47,369 nt of DNA from Clostridia bacterium (lineage in GTDB: Bacteria > Bacillota > Clostridia > Christensenellales > Pumilibacteraceae). The position numbers and the translations under genes were made by a program. Positions 14,933-25,125 of this stretch are shown in pieces. The first letter of the stretch is position 1; each line of letters begins with the position of its first letter. Location of the stretch: the NCBI GenBank assembly GCA_017623435.1, contig JAGAPD010000002.1, positions 1-47,369 on the forward strand, in the 5' to 3' direction. The notes under the pieces are model-generated. The model worked only from the letters and a program-made list of their open reading frames with translations, had not been told where the DNA came from and did not search any database.

Positions 14933-15562
14933 ATGAAAAAAGCAATTTTAGGTAAGAAACTCGGCATGACGCAGATATTCGACGAAACGGGCCTTATGGT
15001 TCCCGTAACGGTTGTCGAAGCAGGCCCCATGACCGTAGTTAGAAACAAGACCGTAGAGCGTGACGGATACGCAGCAACGGTCGTAGCGTTTGAAGAAAGA
15101 AAAGAAAACCTTGTAAACAAGCCCACCAAAGGCGTATTTGACAAGGCAGGCGTTAGCCCCAAGAAGTACCTTAAAGAATTTAAGTACGAACAGGCATACG
15201 AAGTTGGCGCTGAAATTAAGTGCGATATGTTCGAAGCAGGCGACGTAGTTGACGTTTCGGGCGTAACCAAAGGACACGGCTTTACCGGCGCAATCAAAAG
15301 ATGGAATCAGCACAGACTTAAGATGACTCACGGTACGGGTCCCGTTCACCGTCAGCGCGGTTCGCTCGGCGAGCTTAACTCGGCTAAGGTTATCAAGGGC
15401 CTTCACATGGCAGGTCAGTACGGTCACGAAAACGTAACCATTCAGAACCTTGTGATCGTTAGGGTTGACGTAGAACGCAACGTTCTCTTGATCCGTGGCG
15501 CTGTTCCCGGACCCAAGGGTGGTCTTGTAACCGTAAAACAAGCGGTTAAGTCCACGAAATAA
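14933..15562 (+). CDS. rplC: Ribosomal protein L3
   Basis: 209 residues. It begins MKKAILGKKLGMTQIF and carries the GTGPVHRQRGSLG loop that reaches the peptidyl transferase centre, plus GQYGHENVTIQNL. An early-assembly 50S protein that binds 23S rRNA near both ends. GGAGG precedes the start; the gap to rpsJ is 23 nt. Confidence 0.98.
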   Translation: MKKAILGKKLGMTQIFDETGLMVPVTVVEAGPMTVVRNKTVERDGYAATVVAFEERKENLVNKPTKGVFDKAGVSPKKYLKEFKYEQAYEVGAEIKCDMFEAGDVVDVSGVTKGHGFTGAIKRWNQHRLKMTHGTGPVHRQRGSLGELNSAKVIKGLHMAGQYGHENVTIQNLVIVRVDVERNVLLIRGAVPGPKGGLVTVKQAVKSTK

Positions 15563-15573
15563 CGGAGGTTGAC

Positions 15574-16200
15574 ATGGCAGAAATTAACGTATATAAGCAG
15601 ACCGGTGAAGTTGCCGGCACGATGAACCTCGACGACAGCGTATTCGGCGTTGAATTCAACGAAGCGCTCGTTCATCAGGTTGTTGTAGCTCAGCTCAACA
15701 ACGCAAGACAGGGCACGAAGTCCACGCTTACCAGAACGGAAGTTCGTGGTGGCGGCATTAAGCCCTGGAGACAGAAAGGCACGGGTAGAGCACGTCAGGG
15801 CTCGATCAGAGCACCCCAGTGGACGGGCGGCGGCGTAGTATTCGCACCCAAGCCCCGTGACTTCTCGCAAAAGGTTAACAAGTATGCAAAGCGCAACGCT
15901 CTCGTTAGCGCGCTCAGCAATAAGGTTAGCGACAACGCTCTCGTAGTAGTTGACGAAATCAACCTTACCGCTGCTAAGACCAAGGAAATGGTTGCAGTAC
16001 TCAAAGCTCTTAACATCGAAAAGCGCGTGCTTTTGGTCGTAACTGACGCAGACGGCGCAGTTGTAAGAGCAACCAACAACATCCCCACCGTTAAGACGAT
16101 CAACTCTTCGCTCATCAACGTATACGACGTTATGGCTAACGAGAAACTTCTTATGACGGCAGCGGCTGTTGAGAAAATTCAGGAGGCATACAAGGCATGA
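15574..16200 (+). CDS. rplD: Ribosomal protein L4
   Basis: 208 residues with the conserved loop RGGGIKPWRQKGTGRARQGS that lines the peptide exit tunnel, then APQWTGGGVVFAPKPR. 50S assembly protein and, in E. coli, the repressor of its own S10 operon. The last four bases, ATGA, are also the start of rplW, so the two are translationally coupled. Stop TGA. Confidence 0.98.
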   Translation: MAEINVYKQTGEVAGTMNLDDSVFGVEFNEALVHQVVVAQLNNARQGTKSTLTRTEVRGGGIKPWRQKGTGRARQGSIRAPQWTGGGVVFAPKPRDFSQKVNKYAKRNALVSALSNKVSDNALVVVDEINLTAAKTKEMVAVLKALNIEKRVLLVVTDADGAVVRATNNIPTVKTINSSLINVYDVMANEKLLMTAAAVEKIQEAYKA

Positions 16201-16487
16201 ACGCTTACGATATTATAAAGAAACCGCTCCTTAGTGAAAAGAGCTACGACGGAATCGCATCCAAAAAGTACGTTTTCGTTGTTGACGAGAGAGCGGACAA
16301 GACGCAGATTAAGGCTGCTGTTGAGCAGATCTTCGGCGTTGAAGTAGAAAAGGTAAACGTTGTAAACGTACGCGGTAAGTACAAGAGACAGGGCAGAACT
16401 GAGGGCTACACCTCCAAGTTCAAGAAAGCTTACGTTAAGCTCACCGAAAAGAGCAAGACGATTGAGTTCTTCGACAGCCTCGCGTAA
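16197..16487 (+). CDS. rplW: Ribosomal protein L23
   Basis: 96 residues; DIIKKPLLSEKSY is the family start, followed by VEQIFGVEVEKVNVVNVRGKYKR. It sits at the tunnel exit and is a docking site for trigger factor and SRP. It overlaps rplD by 4 nt. Confidence 0.98.
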   Translation: MNAYDIIKKPLLSEKSYDGIASKKYVFVVDERADKTQIKAAVEQIFGVEVEKVNVVNVRGKYKRQGRTEGYTSKFKKAYVKLTEKSKTIEFFDSLA

Positions 16488-16502
16488 TTAAGGAGAAAGA
16501 AA

Positions 16503-17330
16503 ATGGCAGTTAAAAGATTTAAACCGATTACTCCGGGTACCAGACAGAAGACCGTTTCTTCTTTCGCAGAAGTAACTTCTTCCACTCCCGAGAGATCGCT
16601 TCTTGTTAGCAAGAACCATTCCGGTGGTAGAAACAACAACGGCAGAATCACCGTTCGTCATATCGGCGGTGGCAACCGTGTTAAATACCGTATTATCGAC
16701 TTTAAGAGAAACAAGGACAATATCCCCGCAAAGGTTGCATCCATTCAATACGATCCCAACCGTACCGCTTACATTGCACTTCTTAACTATGCAGACGGCG
16801 AAAAGAGATATATCCTTGCTCCCGTAGGTCTTAACGTTGGCGACACCGTACTCAGCGGTGAGAGCGCAGATATTAAGGCAGGAAACGCACTTCCCCTTTC
16901 TGCAATCCCCGTAGGTACGCTCGTACACAACGTAGAGCTTCAACCCGGCAACGGCGGTATCCTCGTTCGTACGGCAGGTGCGTCCGCACAGCTTATGGCA
17001 AAAGAAGGCAAGTACGCAACGCTTAAGATGCCTTCCGGCGAAATGAGACTTATCCTTCTTACCTGTAAGGCTACCGTTGGTCAGGTGGGTAACCTTGACC
17101 ACGAGCTTATCAACCTTGGTAAAGCAGGTAGAAAGCGTCACATGGGCGTTCGTCCCACCGTCCGCGGTGTTGTAATGAACCCCAACGACCACCCGCACGG
17201 TGGTGGTGAAGGTAAGTCCCCCGTAGGTATGCCCAGCCCTGTTACGCCCTGGGGTAAACCCGCTCTCGGTAAGAAGACGAGAAAGCACAACAAGGCAAGC
17301 GATCGCTTTATTGTTAAGCGCATAAATTGA
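16503..17330 (+). CDS. rplB: Ribosomal protein L2
   Basis: 275 residues, standard. It has the [14 protein letters not shown] region, the two central beta-barrel domains, and the C-terminal [17 protein letters not shown] with the histidine placed near the peptidyl transferase centre. It binds 23S rRNA and is needed for subunit joining. Stop TGA. AGGAG site 5 nt before the start. Confidence 0.98.
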   Translation: MAVKRFKPITPGTRQKTVSSFAEVTSSTPERSLLVSKNHSGGRNNNGRITVRHIGGGNRVKYRIIDFKRNKDNIPAKVASIQYDPNRTAYIALLNYADGEKRYILAPVGLNVGDTVLSGESADIKAGNALPLSAIPVGTLVHNVELQPGNGGILVRTAGASAQLMAKEGKYATLKMPSGEMRLILLTCKATVGQVGNLDHELINLGKAGRKRHMGVRPTVRGVVMNPNDHPHGGGEGKSPVGMPSPVTPWGKPALGKKTRKHNKASDRFIVKRIN

Positions 17331-17338
17331 GGTGAATT

Positions 17339-17617
17339 ATGAGTAGAAGCGTTAAAAAAGGACCTTATGTAGAAGAAAAGTTATATAAGAGAGTTAAGGC
17401 GCAGGCTGATACCAACGATAAGAAGGTTATCAAGACCTGGTCGCGTTCCTCCACGATTTTCCCCGAGTTTATCGGTTGCACGATTGCAGTTCACGACGGA
17501 CGTAAGCACGTTCCCGTATACTGCACCGAGGAAATGGTAGGTCACAAGCTCGGTGAATTCGCTCCCACGCGTACCTTCAAGGGCCACGCTGGTGAGAAGA
17601 GCACTTCGGGCAGATAA
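17339..17617 (+). CDS. rpsS: Ribosomal protein S19
   Basis: 92 residues, beginning [15 protein letters not shown], with [13 protein letters not shown] and [18 protein letters not shown]. 30S head protein, partner of S13 at the subunit bridge. GAGG site before the start; 8 nt after rplB. Confidence 0.98.
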   Translation: MSRSVKKGPYVEEKLYKRVKAQADTNDKKVIKTWSRSSTIFPEFIGCTIAVHDGRKHVPVYCTEEMVGHKLGEFAPTRTFKGHAGEKSTSGR

Positions 17618-17627
17618 GGAGTAAGTT

Positions 17628-18023
17628 ATGGCAAAGAGAATCAGAGAAAAAACCGAAAAGATTGCAGCAACCAAGGACACCAGACCTTGCGCTCATGCTA
17701 ACTACATCCGCATTTCGCCTTTTAAGGTAAGACCGGTACTTGATATCGTTCGCGGTAAGTCGGTAAACGAAGCACTCGCTATTTTGGCTGTTACGCCCAA
17801 GGCGTCCAGCGAAATTTTGCTCAAACTTATCAACTCTGCAGTTGCTAACGCAGAGCATAACAACGGCCTTGCAAGAGCAGACCTTTACGTTGCGGAAATT
17901 TACGCAGACGGCGGCCCCATCTTGAAGCGCGTTCAACCCGCGTCTAAGGGTAGAGCGTACAGAATCAACAAGCGCACGAGCCACATCACGGTTATCCTTG
18001 ATACCGTTAAGGAGGTTAAGTAA
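17628..18023 (+). CDS. rplV: Ribosomal protein L22
   Basis: 131 residues. It has the core [20 protein letters not shown] and the long beta-hairpin [20 protein letters not shown] whose tip lines the exit tunnel, a usual site of macrolide-resistance changes. The N terminus is about 18 residues longer than the shortest L22 proteins and is basic. Confidence 0.98.
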   Translation: MAKRIREKTEKIAATKDTRPCAHANYIRISPFKVRPVLDIVRGKSVNEALAILAVTPKASSEILLKLINSAVANAEHNNGLARADLYVAEIYADGGPILKRVQPASKGRAYRINKRTSHITVILDTVKEVK

Positions 18024-18025
18024 TT

Positions 18026-18685
18026 ATGGGTCAGAAAGTTAATCCGCACGGTATGAGAGTGGGCGTTATCCAGGGTTGGAACGCTCAATGGTATGCAAAC
18101 AAGAAAGACTTTGCAGGCTACATTCTCGAAGATCACAAGATCCGTGAATTTATTAAGAAGAAGTACTACGCTTACGGCATTTCCAAAGTCGCTATCGAGC
18201 GCGCACAGGAAAAAGTCGTTATCAACATCCACACTTCTAAGCCCGGTATGGTTATCGGTCAGAAGGGTGCTGGCGTAGAACAGCTCAAGAAAGAACTTGC
18301 TAAAATCGTTGCAACGAAAGGCGTTCACATCAATATTATGGAAGTTAAGCGTCCTGATATGGATGCAATCCTCGTTGCTGAATCGGTTGCACAGCAGCTT
18401 GAAAAGAGAAGTTCTTTCCGCCGTACTATGAAACAGGCTATGAGCCGTGTTATGCGTAGTGGCGCAAAGGGTGTAAAGATTATGGTATCGGGCAGACTTG
18501 ACGGCGCAGAGATCGCAAGATCCGAGAGCTATCACGAGGGTTCGATTCCCCTTCAGACCGTACGTGCTGACATCGACTACGGTACCGCAGAGGCACACAC
18601 CACCTTCGGTATCATCGGTATCAAGACGTGGATCTACAAGGGAGAGGTTCTTCCGGCAGTAAAGACCGAAGGAGGAGAGCAGTAA
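18026..18685 (+). CDS. rpsC: Ribosomal protein S3
   Basis: 219 residues, [18 protein letters not shown] start, a KH domain with the [14 protein letters not shown] loop (about residues 73-86), and a C-terminal domain with [13 protein letters not shown]. It lines the mRNA entry channel. It follows rplV after 2 nt. Confidence 0.98.
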   Translation: MGQKVNPHGMRVGVIQGWNAQWYANKKDFAGYILEDHKIREFIKKKYYAYGISKVAIERAQEKVVINIHTSKPGMVIGQKGAGVEQLKKELAKIVATKGVHINIMEVKRPDMDAILVAESVAQQLEKRSSFRRTMKQAMSRVMRSGAKGVKIMVSGRLDGAEIARSESYHEGSIPLQTVRADIDYGTAEAHTTFGIIGIKTWIYKGEVLPAVKTEGGEQ

Positions 18686-18686
18686 T

Positions 18687-19106
18687 ATGTTAATGCCTAA
18701 GAGAGTAAAAAGACGTCGCGTTCATCGTGGCAGAATGAAGGGCAAGGCTATTGCAGGTAGCGTAATCGCTTACGGTGAATACGCGCTTGTATCCGCTGAT
18801 CCCGGTTGGATTACTTCTAACCAGATCGAGGCTGCCCGTATCGCAATGACGCGTTATATTAAGCGTGGTGGTAAAGTATGGATTGACATCTTCCCCCACA
18901 AGCCCGTAACCAAGAAACCTGCTGAAACTCGTATGGGTTCCGGTAAGGGTTCTCCTGAGTACTGGGTAGCAGTAGTAAAACCCGGTCGCGTTATGTTCGA
19001 AATGGCAGGCGTAGCCGAGGACGTAGCAAGAGAGGCACTTCGTCTTGCATCGCACAAGTTGCCCGTTAAATGCAAGATCGTAAAGAAAGAGGAGGTTAAA
19101 GCATAA
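18687..19106 (+). CDS. rplP: Ribosomal protein L16
   Basis: 139 residues, beginning [19 protein letters not shown], with [21 protein letters not shown], the conserved stretch near the A-site tRNA. It completes the functional 50S core. The start is 1 nt after the rpsC stop, and the stop overlaps the rpmC start by 1 nt. Confidence 0.98.
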   Translation: MLMPKRVKRRRVHRGRMKGKAIAGSVIAYGEYALVSADPGWITSNQIEAARIAMTRYIKRGGKVWIDIFPHKPVTKKPAETRMGSGKGSPEYWVAVVKPGRVMFEMAGVAEDVAREALRLASHKLPVKCKIVKKEEVKA

Positions 19107-19303
19107 TGAAAGCACAAACTTTCAGAGAAATGACTGCGGAAGAGCTTAATCTTAAGCTCAACGAACTTAAGCAGGAACTTTTCAACCTTCGTTTTTCGCA
19201 CGCAACTGGTCAGCTTACCAATCCTATGCAGATGGTAAACTGCAAGCGCGATATCGCAAGAATTAAGACCATTCTTCGTGAGCGCGAGATTAAGAAGGCT
19301 TAA
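19106..19303 (+). CDS. rpmC: Ribosomal protein L29
   Basis: 65 residues of mostly alpha-helical hairpin with the family signature [17 protein letters not shown] and [13 protein letters not shown]. It lies by the exit tunnel next to L23. Confidence 0.97.
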   Translation: MKAQTFREMTAEELNLKLNELKQELFNLRFSHATGQLTNPMQMVNCKRDIARIKTILREREIKKA

Positions 19304-19317
19304 CGGAGGATACGATA

Positions 19318-19584
19318 ATGGCAGAAGCTATTGTAAGAAATAACAGAAAAGAGCGTGTTGGCATCGTCGTTTCCGACAAGATGGATAAGACGATCGTCGT
19401 TGCAATCAAGGACAAGGCTAAACACCCCCTTTATAAGAAGACGATTAACAAGACCAAGAGACTTAAGGCTCACGACGAGAACAACGAATGCGGTATCGGC
19501 GATACCGTTCTCATCGCAGAAACCAGACACATTTCGAAGGATAAGTGCTGGAGAGTGGTTGAGATTATAGAAAAGGCTAAGTAA
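19318..19584 (+). CDS. rpsQ: Ribosomal protein S17
   Basis: 88 residues, an OB-fold protein with [19 protein letters not shown] and [20 protein letters not shown]. It binds 16S rRNA in the 30S body. GGAGG precedes the start. Confidence 0.97.
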   Translation: MAEAIVRNNRKERVGIVVSDKMDKTIVVAIKDKAKHPLYKKTINKTKRLKAHDENNECGIGDTVLIAETRHISKDKCWRVVEIIEKAK

Positions 19585-19598
19585 GGAGATAAGTAATT

Positions 19599-19967
19599 AT
19601 GATACAACCTCAATCTTATTTAAAGGCCGCAGATAACAGCGGAGCTAAGGAACTTATGTGCATTAGAGTGCTCGGGGGTTCTTTCCGCAGAAGCGGTAAC
19701 ATCGGTGACGTCATAGTTGCCTCCGTAAAGAGCGCAACCCCCGGTGGCGCAGTTAAGAAGGGCGACGTCGTTCGCGCGGTAATCGTTCGTACCCATCAGG
19801 GTATCAACCGTCCCGACGGCTCGCATATCAGATTCGACGATAACGCGGCAGTTATTATTGACAGCCAAAAGCAACCCAGAGGCACGCGTATCTTCGGACC
19901 AATCGCAAGAGAACTTCGTGACAAGGACTATATGAAGATTATTTCCTTGGCACCCGAAGTAATTTAA
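19599..19967 (+). CDS. rplN: Ribosomal protein L14
   Basis: 122 residues, the exact family length, beginning [20 protein letters not shown] and with the C-terminal [20 protein letters not shown]. It forms an intersubunit bridge with 16S rRNA and is a contact of RsfS. Confidence 0.98.
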   Translation: MIQPQSYLKAADNSGAKELMCIRVLGGSFRRSGNIGDVIVASVKSATPGGAVKKGDVVRAVIVRTHQGINRPDGSHIRFDDNAAVIIDSQKQPRGTRIFGPIARELRDKDYMKIISLAPEVI

Positions 19968-19983
19968 CGGAGGAGTACGCATT

Positions 19984-20430
19984 ATGGCATTACACGTTAA
20001 AAAGGGCGACAACGTACTCGTTCTCGCCGGAAAAGATAAAGGCAAAACCGGTAAAATTGTTTCCGCTGATCCCAAGAACGGCGTAGTAGTCGTTGACGGC
20101 GTAAACATTGTTACCAAGCATAAAAAGCCCCGTTCGGCTCAACAGACCGGTGGCATTGAGAAAGTAAACGGTAACATTGACGCAAGCAACGTTCAGATCA
20201 TCTGCCCTGCTTGCGGCAAGGCTACGAGAATCGCAGCTGGCGAAGTTGACGGCAAGAAGGTTCGTCTTTGCAAGAAGTGCGGCGCTAATATGGACGCTAA
20301 AGCACCCAAGGCTGAGAAGAAGACCAGAAAGGCTAAGACCGCTGAAGCTGTAGAAACTCCTGCTGAAGAAACCGTTAAGAAGACTACGGTCAAGAGAACC
20401 AAGAAGACCGCTCAGTCTTCCGAAAATTAA
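19984..20430 (+). CDS. rplX: Ribosomal protein L24 with zinc ribbon and long basic tail
   Basis: 148 residues, about 45 more than usual. Residues 1-60 carry the KOW motif (VLVLAGKDKGKTGKI). Residues 74-99 form a zinc ribbon of two CxxC pairs (Cys74, 77, 96, 99), as in many Bacillota L24 proteins. Residues 101-148 are an extra Lys/Ala/Thr/Glu-rich tail with no predicted fold. L24 starts 50S assembly and sits by the tunnel exit, so the tail probably lies on the ribosome surface. Confidence 0.97.
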   Translation: MALHVKKGDNVLVLAGKDKGKTGKIVSADPKNGVVVVDGVNIVTKHKKPRSAQQTGGIEKVNGNIDASNVQIICPACGKATRIAAGEVDGKKVRLCKKCGANMDAKAPKAEKKTRKAKTAEAVETPAEETVKKTTVKRTKKTAQSSEN

Positions 20431-20442
20431 TGGGAGGTTAAT

Positions 20443-20994
20443 ATGGCAGAAGAAAGATACCGTTTGCTTAAAGCATACAAAGAAGAAATCGTTCCCGCTC
20501 TTATGAAAGAACGCGGATACAAGAACGTAAACGAAGTTCCTGCTCTTAACAAAATCGTTCTTAACATGCGTATGGGCGATATCAAGGATAACTCCAAGAG
20601 CATCAGCGCAGCAGTTAAGGAATTCGAGTCCATTTGCGGACAGAAGGCTCTCGTAACCAAGGCTAAGAAGTCGGTTGCAAACTTCAAGCTCCGTGAAGGT
20701 CAGGTAGTAGGCGCAAAGGTTACGCTTCGTGGCAAGAAAATGTACGAATTCTTCGACAAGCTCGTGTCCATTGCACTTCCCCGCGTACGTGACTTCCGTG
20801 GTATTTCCTCGAAGTCCTTCGACGGCCGTGGCAACTACGCACTTGGCATTAAAGAACACATCATTTTCCCCGAAATTTCTTACGAGCTCGTAGAAAAAGT
20901 ACGCGGATTTGATATTGATATCGTTACGACTGCAAAGTCTGATGACGACGCCAAAGCACTCCTTGTTAAGCTTGGAATGCCTTTCAAGAACTGA
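20443..20994 (+). CDS. rplE: Ribosomal protein L5
   Basis: 183 residues with [38 protein letters not shown] and [20 protein letters not shown]. It binds 5S rRNA and contacts P-site tRNA. Stop TGA. GGAGG precedes the start. Confidence 0.98.
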   Translation: MAEERYRLLKAYKEEIVPALMKERGYKNVNEVPALNKIVLNMRMGDIKDNSKSISAAVKEFESICGQKALVTKAKKSVANFKLREGQVVGAKVTLRGKKMYEFFDKLVSIALPRVRDFRGISSKSFDGRGNYALGIKEHIIFPEISYELVEKVRGFDIDIVTTAKSDDDAKALLVKLGMPFKN

Positions 20995-21018
20995 TAGGGA
21001 AAAGGAGATTAATTCAAA

Positions 21019-21204
21019 ATGGCTAAGAAAGCAATGATTAACAAACAGCAAAAGGCGCAGAAGTTCTCCACTCGTGAGTACACTCGTTGCTCCATTTGTG
21101 GACGCCCCCACGCTGTACTTCGCAAATACGGAATTTGCCGTATCTGCTTTAGAGAGTTGGCTTACAAGGGTGAAATTCCCGGTGTAAAGAAATCCAGCTG
21201 GTAA
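21019..21204 (+). CDS. rpsN: Ribosomal protein S14, zinc type (type Z)
   Basis: 61 residues with the zinc ligands Cys24, Cys27, Cys40 and Cys43, followed by [18 protein letters not shown]. The short zinc-binding form is the one encoded in ribosomal clusters of Bacillota; a zinc-free paralogue, if any, would be elsewhere. 30S head protein. Confidence 0.98.
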   Translation: MAKKAMINKQQKAQKFSTREYTRCSICGRPHAVLRKYGICRICFRELAYKGEIPGVKKSSW

Positions 21205-21217
21205 TAGGAGGACGATT

Positions 21218-21616
21218 ATGGTAGTTACAGATCCCATTGCAGATTTACTGACGAGAATCAGAAACGCTTTGACCGCAAAGCACGAAACCGTAACCGTTCC
21301 CACTTCCAAAATGAAGAAGTCCATCGTTGACATTTTGGTTAACGAAGGCTTTGTAAAGAGTGCGGAAGTTGTTGAGAACGAGGGCAAGAGCGATATCGTT
21401 ATTACCCTTAAATACGGCAAGAAGAATGAAAAAGTTATCACCAACCTTAAGCGTATCAGTAAGCCCGGTCTCCGTGTTTACTGTGGTTATGACAAACTCC
21501 CCAAGGTTTTGGGCGGACTTGGTATCGCAATCATTTCCACCTCTAAGGGCGTTATGACCGATAAGGTAGCAAGAGCTGAGAAGATCGGCGGCGAAGTACT
21601 CGCTTACGTTTGGTAA
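21218..21616 (+). CDS. rpsH: Ribosomal protein S8
   Basis: 132 residues with [13 protein letters not shown] at the start and the C-terminal [16 protein letters not shown] that contacts helix 21 of 16S rRNA. In E. coli S8 represses the spc operon at the rplE mRNA. GGAGG precedes the start. Confidence 0.98.
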   Translation: MVVTDPIADLLTRIRNALTAKHETVTVPTSKMKKSIVDILVNEGFVKSAEVVENEGKSDIVITLKYGKKNEKVITNLKRISKPGLRVYCGYDKLPKVLGGLGIAIISTSKGVMTDKVARAEKIGGEVLAYVW

Positions 21617-21628
21617 TAGGAGGCGGAT

Positions 21629-22171
21629 ATGTCAAGAATTGGTAGATTACACATTGCAATTCCTGCCGGCGTAACCGTCGAGTATAAGGACCAAGTCGTT
21701 ACCGTTAAGGGCCCCAAGGCTACGCTTACCCAAACTATCGCAAGCAAGGACATCAACGTTGAGGTTCAGGGCGCTGAAGTTTGCGTAACTCGTGCTAACG
21801 ACAACAAAGAAAGCAAGGCTATGCACGGTCTTTACCGTATGCTTATCGCAAACATGGTAAAAGGCGTTGTAACCCCCTTCACCAAGACGCTCGTTATCGC
21901 AGGCGTAGGTTACAAGGCAACCGTTGCAGGCAACAAACTTACGATGAACCTCGGTTTGTCGCATAACGTAGAGTACGTTGCACCCGAAGGAATTACTATC
22001 ACCTGTCCCGACGCTAACACCGTTGTTATCTCGGGCGCGTCGAAGGAAGTAGTTGGTCAGGTTGCTGCGACCATTAAGTCCAAGCGTCCTGTTGAGCCCT
22101 ATCACGGATACGGCATCCATTACTCCGACGAGGTTGTTATCAGAAAAGAAGGCAAGACCGCGGGTAAGTAA
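21629..22171 (+). CDS. rplF: Ribosomal protein L6
   Basis: 180 residues, two repeated alpha/beta domains, starting MSRIGRLHIAIPAGVTVEYK and with the C-terminal RPVEPYHGYGIHYSDEVV signature. It lies near the GTPase centre and sarcin-ricin loop. Confidence 0.98.
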   Translation: MSRIGRLHIAIPAGVTVEYKDQVVTVKGPKATLTQTIASKDINVEVQGAEVCVTRANDNKESKAMHGLYRMLIANMVKGVVTPFTKTLVIAGVGYKATVAGNKLTMNLGLSHNVEYVAPEGITITCPDANTVVISGASKEVVGQVAATIKSKRPVEPYHGYGIHYSDEVVIRKEGKTAGK

Positions 22172-22183
22172 GGAGAGTAGATT

Positions 22184-22546
22184 ATGATTAAGAAAGAAAA
22201 TAAGAACGCAGTAAGAGTAAAAAGACATCTTCGCGTCCGTAACAAAGTTTCGGGCACGGCAGAACGTCCCCGCCTTAACGTTTATCGTTCGACGTCTAAC
22301 ATCTACGCTCAGATTATTGACGACGTAAAGGGAAACACGTTGGTATCTTCTTCCACGATTGCAAAGGGCATGAACGTAGAAGGCTTGACCAAAGTTCAGG
22401 CTGCTGAAGCAGTTGGTAAGGATATCGCCAAGAAGGCACTTGAAAAGGGAATTGATACGGTTGTATTTGACCGTGGCGGTTACCTCTACACGGGCCGTGT
22501 AAAGGCACTTGCAGACGCTGCAAGAGAAGCCGGACTTAAATTCTAA
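22184..22546 (+). CDS. rplR: Ribosomal protein L18
   Basis: 120 residues with [20 protein letters not shown] and the end [17 protein letters not shown]. It binds 5S rRNA with L5. GGAG precedes the start. Confidence 0.98.
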   Translation: MIKKENKNAVRVKRHLRVRNKVSGTAERPRLNVYRSTSNIYAQIIDDVKGNTLVSSSTIAKGMNVEGLTKVQAAEAVGKDIAKKALEKGIDTVVFDRGGYLYTGRVKALADAAREAGLKF

Positions 22547-22556
22547 GGAGGTTATC

Positions 22557-23069
22557 ATGGCTAGAAGAGAACGTGAAGAACTTAAGCCGGATGACGGTTT
22601 TACTAGTAAGCTTGTCGGCGTTAACCGTATTTCTAAGACGGTTAAGGGCGGTAGAAATATGCGCTTTTCCGCGCTTATCGTTGTAGGCGACGGAAAGGGT
22701 AGCGTAGGTATTGGCGCAGCAAAAGCAGCAGAAGTACCCGAGGCAATCAAGAAGGCAGAACTTCTTGCTCGTAGAAACCTTATCAAGATTGCTCTTGCTG
22801 ACCACACCATTCCCCACGAAACCATTGGCGTGTACGGAAAGAGCAACGTATTGCTCCGTCCCGCACCCGAAGGTACTGGAGTTATCGCAGGAAGTTCCGT
22901 TCGTGCGGTAGTTGAGCTTGCTGGCATTAAGAACATTACTACTAAGGCATACGGTTCGCGTAACCCCATCAACTGTGTTAAGGCAACGCTTGAAGGACTT
23001 AAGAGCCTTCGCACGCCCGAACAGGTTGCAGCGCTTCGTGGCAAGACCGTAGAAGAGATTTTAGGGTAG
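22557..23069 (+). CDS. rpsE: Ribosomal protein S5
   Basis: 170 residues from ATG 22557, preceded by AAGGAGG; the open frame extends further upstream into rplR but has no start site there. It has [20 protein letters not shown] (double-stranded RNA-binding domain) and the C-terminal [17 protein letters not shown]. It lines the mRNA entry and affects decoding accuracy. Confidence 0.98.
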   Translation: MARREREELKPDDGFTSKLVGVNRISKTVKGGRNMRFSALIVVGDGKGSVGIGAAKAAEVPEAIKKAELLARRNLIKIALADHTIPHETIGVYGKSNVLLRPAPEGTGVIAGSSVRAVVELAGIKNITTKAYGSRNPINCVKATLEGLKSLRTPEQVAALRGKTVEEILG

Positions 23070-23076
23070 GTGAACT

Positions 23077-23268
23077 ATGGCTAATAAAGAAATTAAAATC
23101 ACGCTTGTAAAGAGTACTATTTCGTGCTTGGAAAAGCAGAAGAAGACCGTTCAGGCTTTGGGACTTAAAAAGATTGGCTCTTCCGTTATCCGTGAGGACA
23201 ACGAGGTTGTAAGAGGCATGATTTTCGTTGTAAAGCACCTTGTAAAGGTCGAAACCGTGGAGGCATAA
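23077..23268 (+). CDS. rpmD: Ribosomal protein L30
   Basis: 63 residues beginning KEIKITLVKSTISCLEKQKK, with ALGLKKIGSSVIREDN, the compact L30 fold. 50S protein. It lies between rpsE and rplO as usual. Confidence 0.97.
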   Translation: MANKEIKITLVKSTISCLEKQKKTVQALGLKKIGSSVIREDNEVVRGMIFVVKHLVKVETVEA

Positions 23269-23271
23269 CGC

Positions 23272-23715
23272 ATGAAAATTCATGAGATTAGTCCTGCTCC
23301 TAACAGTAGAGTAGCAGCAAAGCGCCTCGGCCGTGGTATCGGAAGCGGTCTTGGCAAAACCAGCGGTAAAGGTCACAAAGGTCAATGGGCTCGTAGTGGC
23401 GGTGGCGTTCGCATCGGATTCGAAGGCGGACAGATGCCTCTTGCTCGTCGTTTGCCTAAGACCGGTTTTGACAACGCTTGGAAGAAAGTATATACGACCA
23501 TTAACGTCGGCGTACTCGAAGCATTCGAGGACGGCGCAGTTGTTACCGCAGAAATTCTTTATAACGCAGGTGTTATCAGCAAGATTGAACCCTACGGACT
23601 TAAAGTTCTCGGCGACGGCGAACTCACCAAGAAACTTACCGTTAAAGCGGCTAAGTTTACCAAATCCGCTATTGAGAAGATTGAAAAAATCGGTGGCAAA
23701 GTAGAGGTGGAATAA
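23272..23715 (+). CDS. rplO: Ribosomal protein L15
   Basis: 147 residues. The extended glycine-rich N-terminal arm [22 protein letters not shown] threads into 23S rRNA, and a globular C-terminal domain follows. It starts 3 nt after rpmD and overlaps the secY start by 1 nt. Confidence 0.98.
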   Translation: MKIHEISPAPNSRVAAKRLGRGIGSGLGKTSGKGHKGQWARSGGGVRIGFEGGQMPLARRLPKTGFDNAWKKVYTTINVGVLEAFEDGAVVTAEILYNAGVISKIEPYGLKVLGDGELTKKLTVKAAKFTKSAIEKIEKIGGKVEVE

Positions 23716-25019
23716 TGTTTCAGACGTTGGTAAATGCTTTTAAGAACAAAGAAGTAAGAACGAAAATCCTTATCACTTTCGGACTTCTCTTTATTTACCG
23801 TATCGGTTGCTGGTTGCCCATTCCCGGTATCAGCGCGACCGTATCGGAAAGCGTAGGAGGCGCAGATACCCTCCTTTCGCTCTTGTCATCCATCACGGGT
23901 GGCGCGCTTGCTAACGGCGCATGGCTCGCAATAGGCATTTCCCCCTACATTAACGCTTCGATTATTATACAGCTTCTTACGGTTGCCATTCCGCCCCTTG
24001 AAAGACTTTCTAAGCAGGGCGCTGATGGCAGAAAGAAAATTAACAAAATTACGAGATTCGTAGCACTTGCTCTTGCAATCGCTCAGGCGACTGCTATCAC
24101 CATCAGCTGGGCTAACAGCGGTGGTCTTGAAACGGGTATTTTCAGCGGATTCCTTTCCCAGACTTGGGTAGTAGGTATGTTCGTTGCATTTATGCTCGTT
24201 GCTGGTTCTATGTTCACCCTTTGGCTTGGTGAAAGAATCACCGAAAAGGGCATCGGCAACGGTATCTCCCTTCTCATCTTCGTTGGTATCCTTTCCAGCG
24301 CAGGTCTTGCAATCATTGCATCCTTTACCAGCGCTTTCGATGGCAACGAAACGGCAATCTGGGAGCTTCTCGGATTCGTATTGATGGTTATCGTCGTATT
24401 CGGCTTGATCGTCTTCGTTGACCTTGCAGAACGCAGAATTCCTGTTCAGTATGCAAAGCAAATCAAAGGCAGAAAGCAGTTTGGCGGTCAGAACACCCAT
24501 ATTCCCCTTAAGGTGAATGCAAGTGGCGTTCTTCCCATCATCTTCGCTACGGCAATCATTACCTTCCCCCAAATGATCGCTCAGATGTTCGGTACGGACA
24601 ACGGCTTCTATATTTGGTGGACGCAATGGCTTGGCGTTAACACGCCCCTTTATACCATCTTCGTAGGTCTTTTGATTTTGTTCTTCTGCTATTTCTATGC
24701 GCAGATCCAATTCAACCCCGAAGAGGTTGCACGTAACCTTCAACAGTACGGTGGCTTTATCCCCGGCATCAGACCTGGCAAGCCCACCTACGAGTATCTT
24801 GAGCGCATCAGCAAGAGAATTACGCTTTTCGGTGCGATTTACCTCGCGTTTATCGCAATCGTTCCTTCGCTTATTTTCTCGTTCGTGCTTACGAACGCAA
24901 CGCTCGTAAACGCGCTTAGTGCAACTGGTATGATGATCGTCGTATCCGTAGCGCTTGAATTCGACAAGCAGCTTGAAAGCCAGCTTATGATGAAGCATTA
25001 TAAGGGATTCTTGAAATAA
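23715..25019 (+). CDS. secY: Protein translocase channel subunit SecY
   Basis: 434 residues, ten membrane helices. Markers are GIGISPYINASIIIQLLT-type sequence in the second helix region, IPPLERLSKQGADGRKKI in a cytoplasmic loop, RRIPVQYAKQIKGRK, and RPGKPTYEYLERISKRIT before the last helices. It forms the Sec channel with SecE and SecG. It overlaps rplO by 1 nt and is followed by a hairpin-rich 106-nt gap before adk. Confidence 0.98.
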   Translation: MFQTLVNAFKNKEVRTKILITFGLLFIYRIGCWLPIPGISATVSESVGGADTLLSLLSSITGGALANGAWLAIGISPYINASIIIQLLTVAIPPLERLSKQGADGRKKINKITRFVALALAIAQATAITISWANSGGLETGIFSGFLSQTWVVGMFVAFMLVAGSMFTLWLGERITEKGIGNGISLLIFVGILSSAGLAIIASFTSAFDGNETAIWELLGFVLMVIVVFGLIVFVDLAERRIPVQYAKQIKGRKQFGGQNTHIPLKVNASGVLPIIFATAIITFPQMIAQMFGTDNGFYIWWTQWLGVNTPLYTIFVGLLILFFCYFYAQIQFNPEEVARNLQQYGGFIPGIRPGKPTYEYLERISKRITLFGAIYLAFIAIVPSLIFSFVLTNATLVNALSATGMMIVVSVALEFDKQLESQLMMKHYKGFLK

Positions 25020-25025
25020 TGCTTA

Positions 25026-25099
25026 GTTGCGAAAAGCAACGAAGTTAAGTAAAATTACGCTATGCTACCGCGGAGAGGCCTCAAAAACCTTACCGCGGT
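25026..25099 (+). promoter_or_regulatory. Two hairpins between secY and adk
   Basis: GTTGC-GAAAA-GCAAC (25026-25040), then a larger imperfect stem ACCGCGGAGAGG (25067-25078) with CCTTACCGCGGT (25088-25099). No T run follows, so this is more likely an RNA processing or stability element than a terminator. Confidence 0.45.
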
Positions 25100-25125
25100 T
25101 GCGTTGCGAAAAAAGAGGGTAAAGT

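Noticed and set aside
22509..22556. Longer S5 start inside rplR
   Set aside because: S5 family proteins begin near [11 protein letters not shown] 22557 has a strong AAGGAGG, and the upstream extension codes for rplR sequence in another frame.
19990..23044. Very long open frames on the minus strand opposite ribosomal genes (for example 19990-21444 and 21647-23044)
   Set aside because: They are antisense shadows of highly expressed genes with biased codons; they have no ribosome binding sites and give low-complexity, unrelated proteins.
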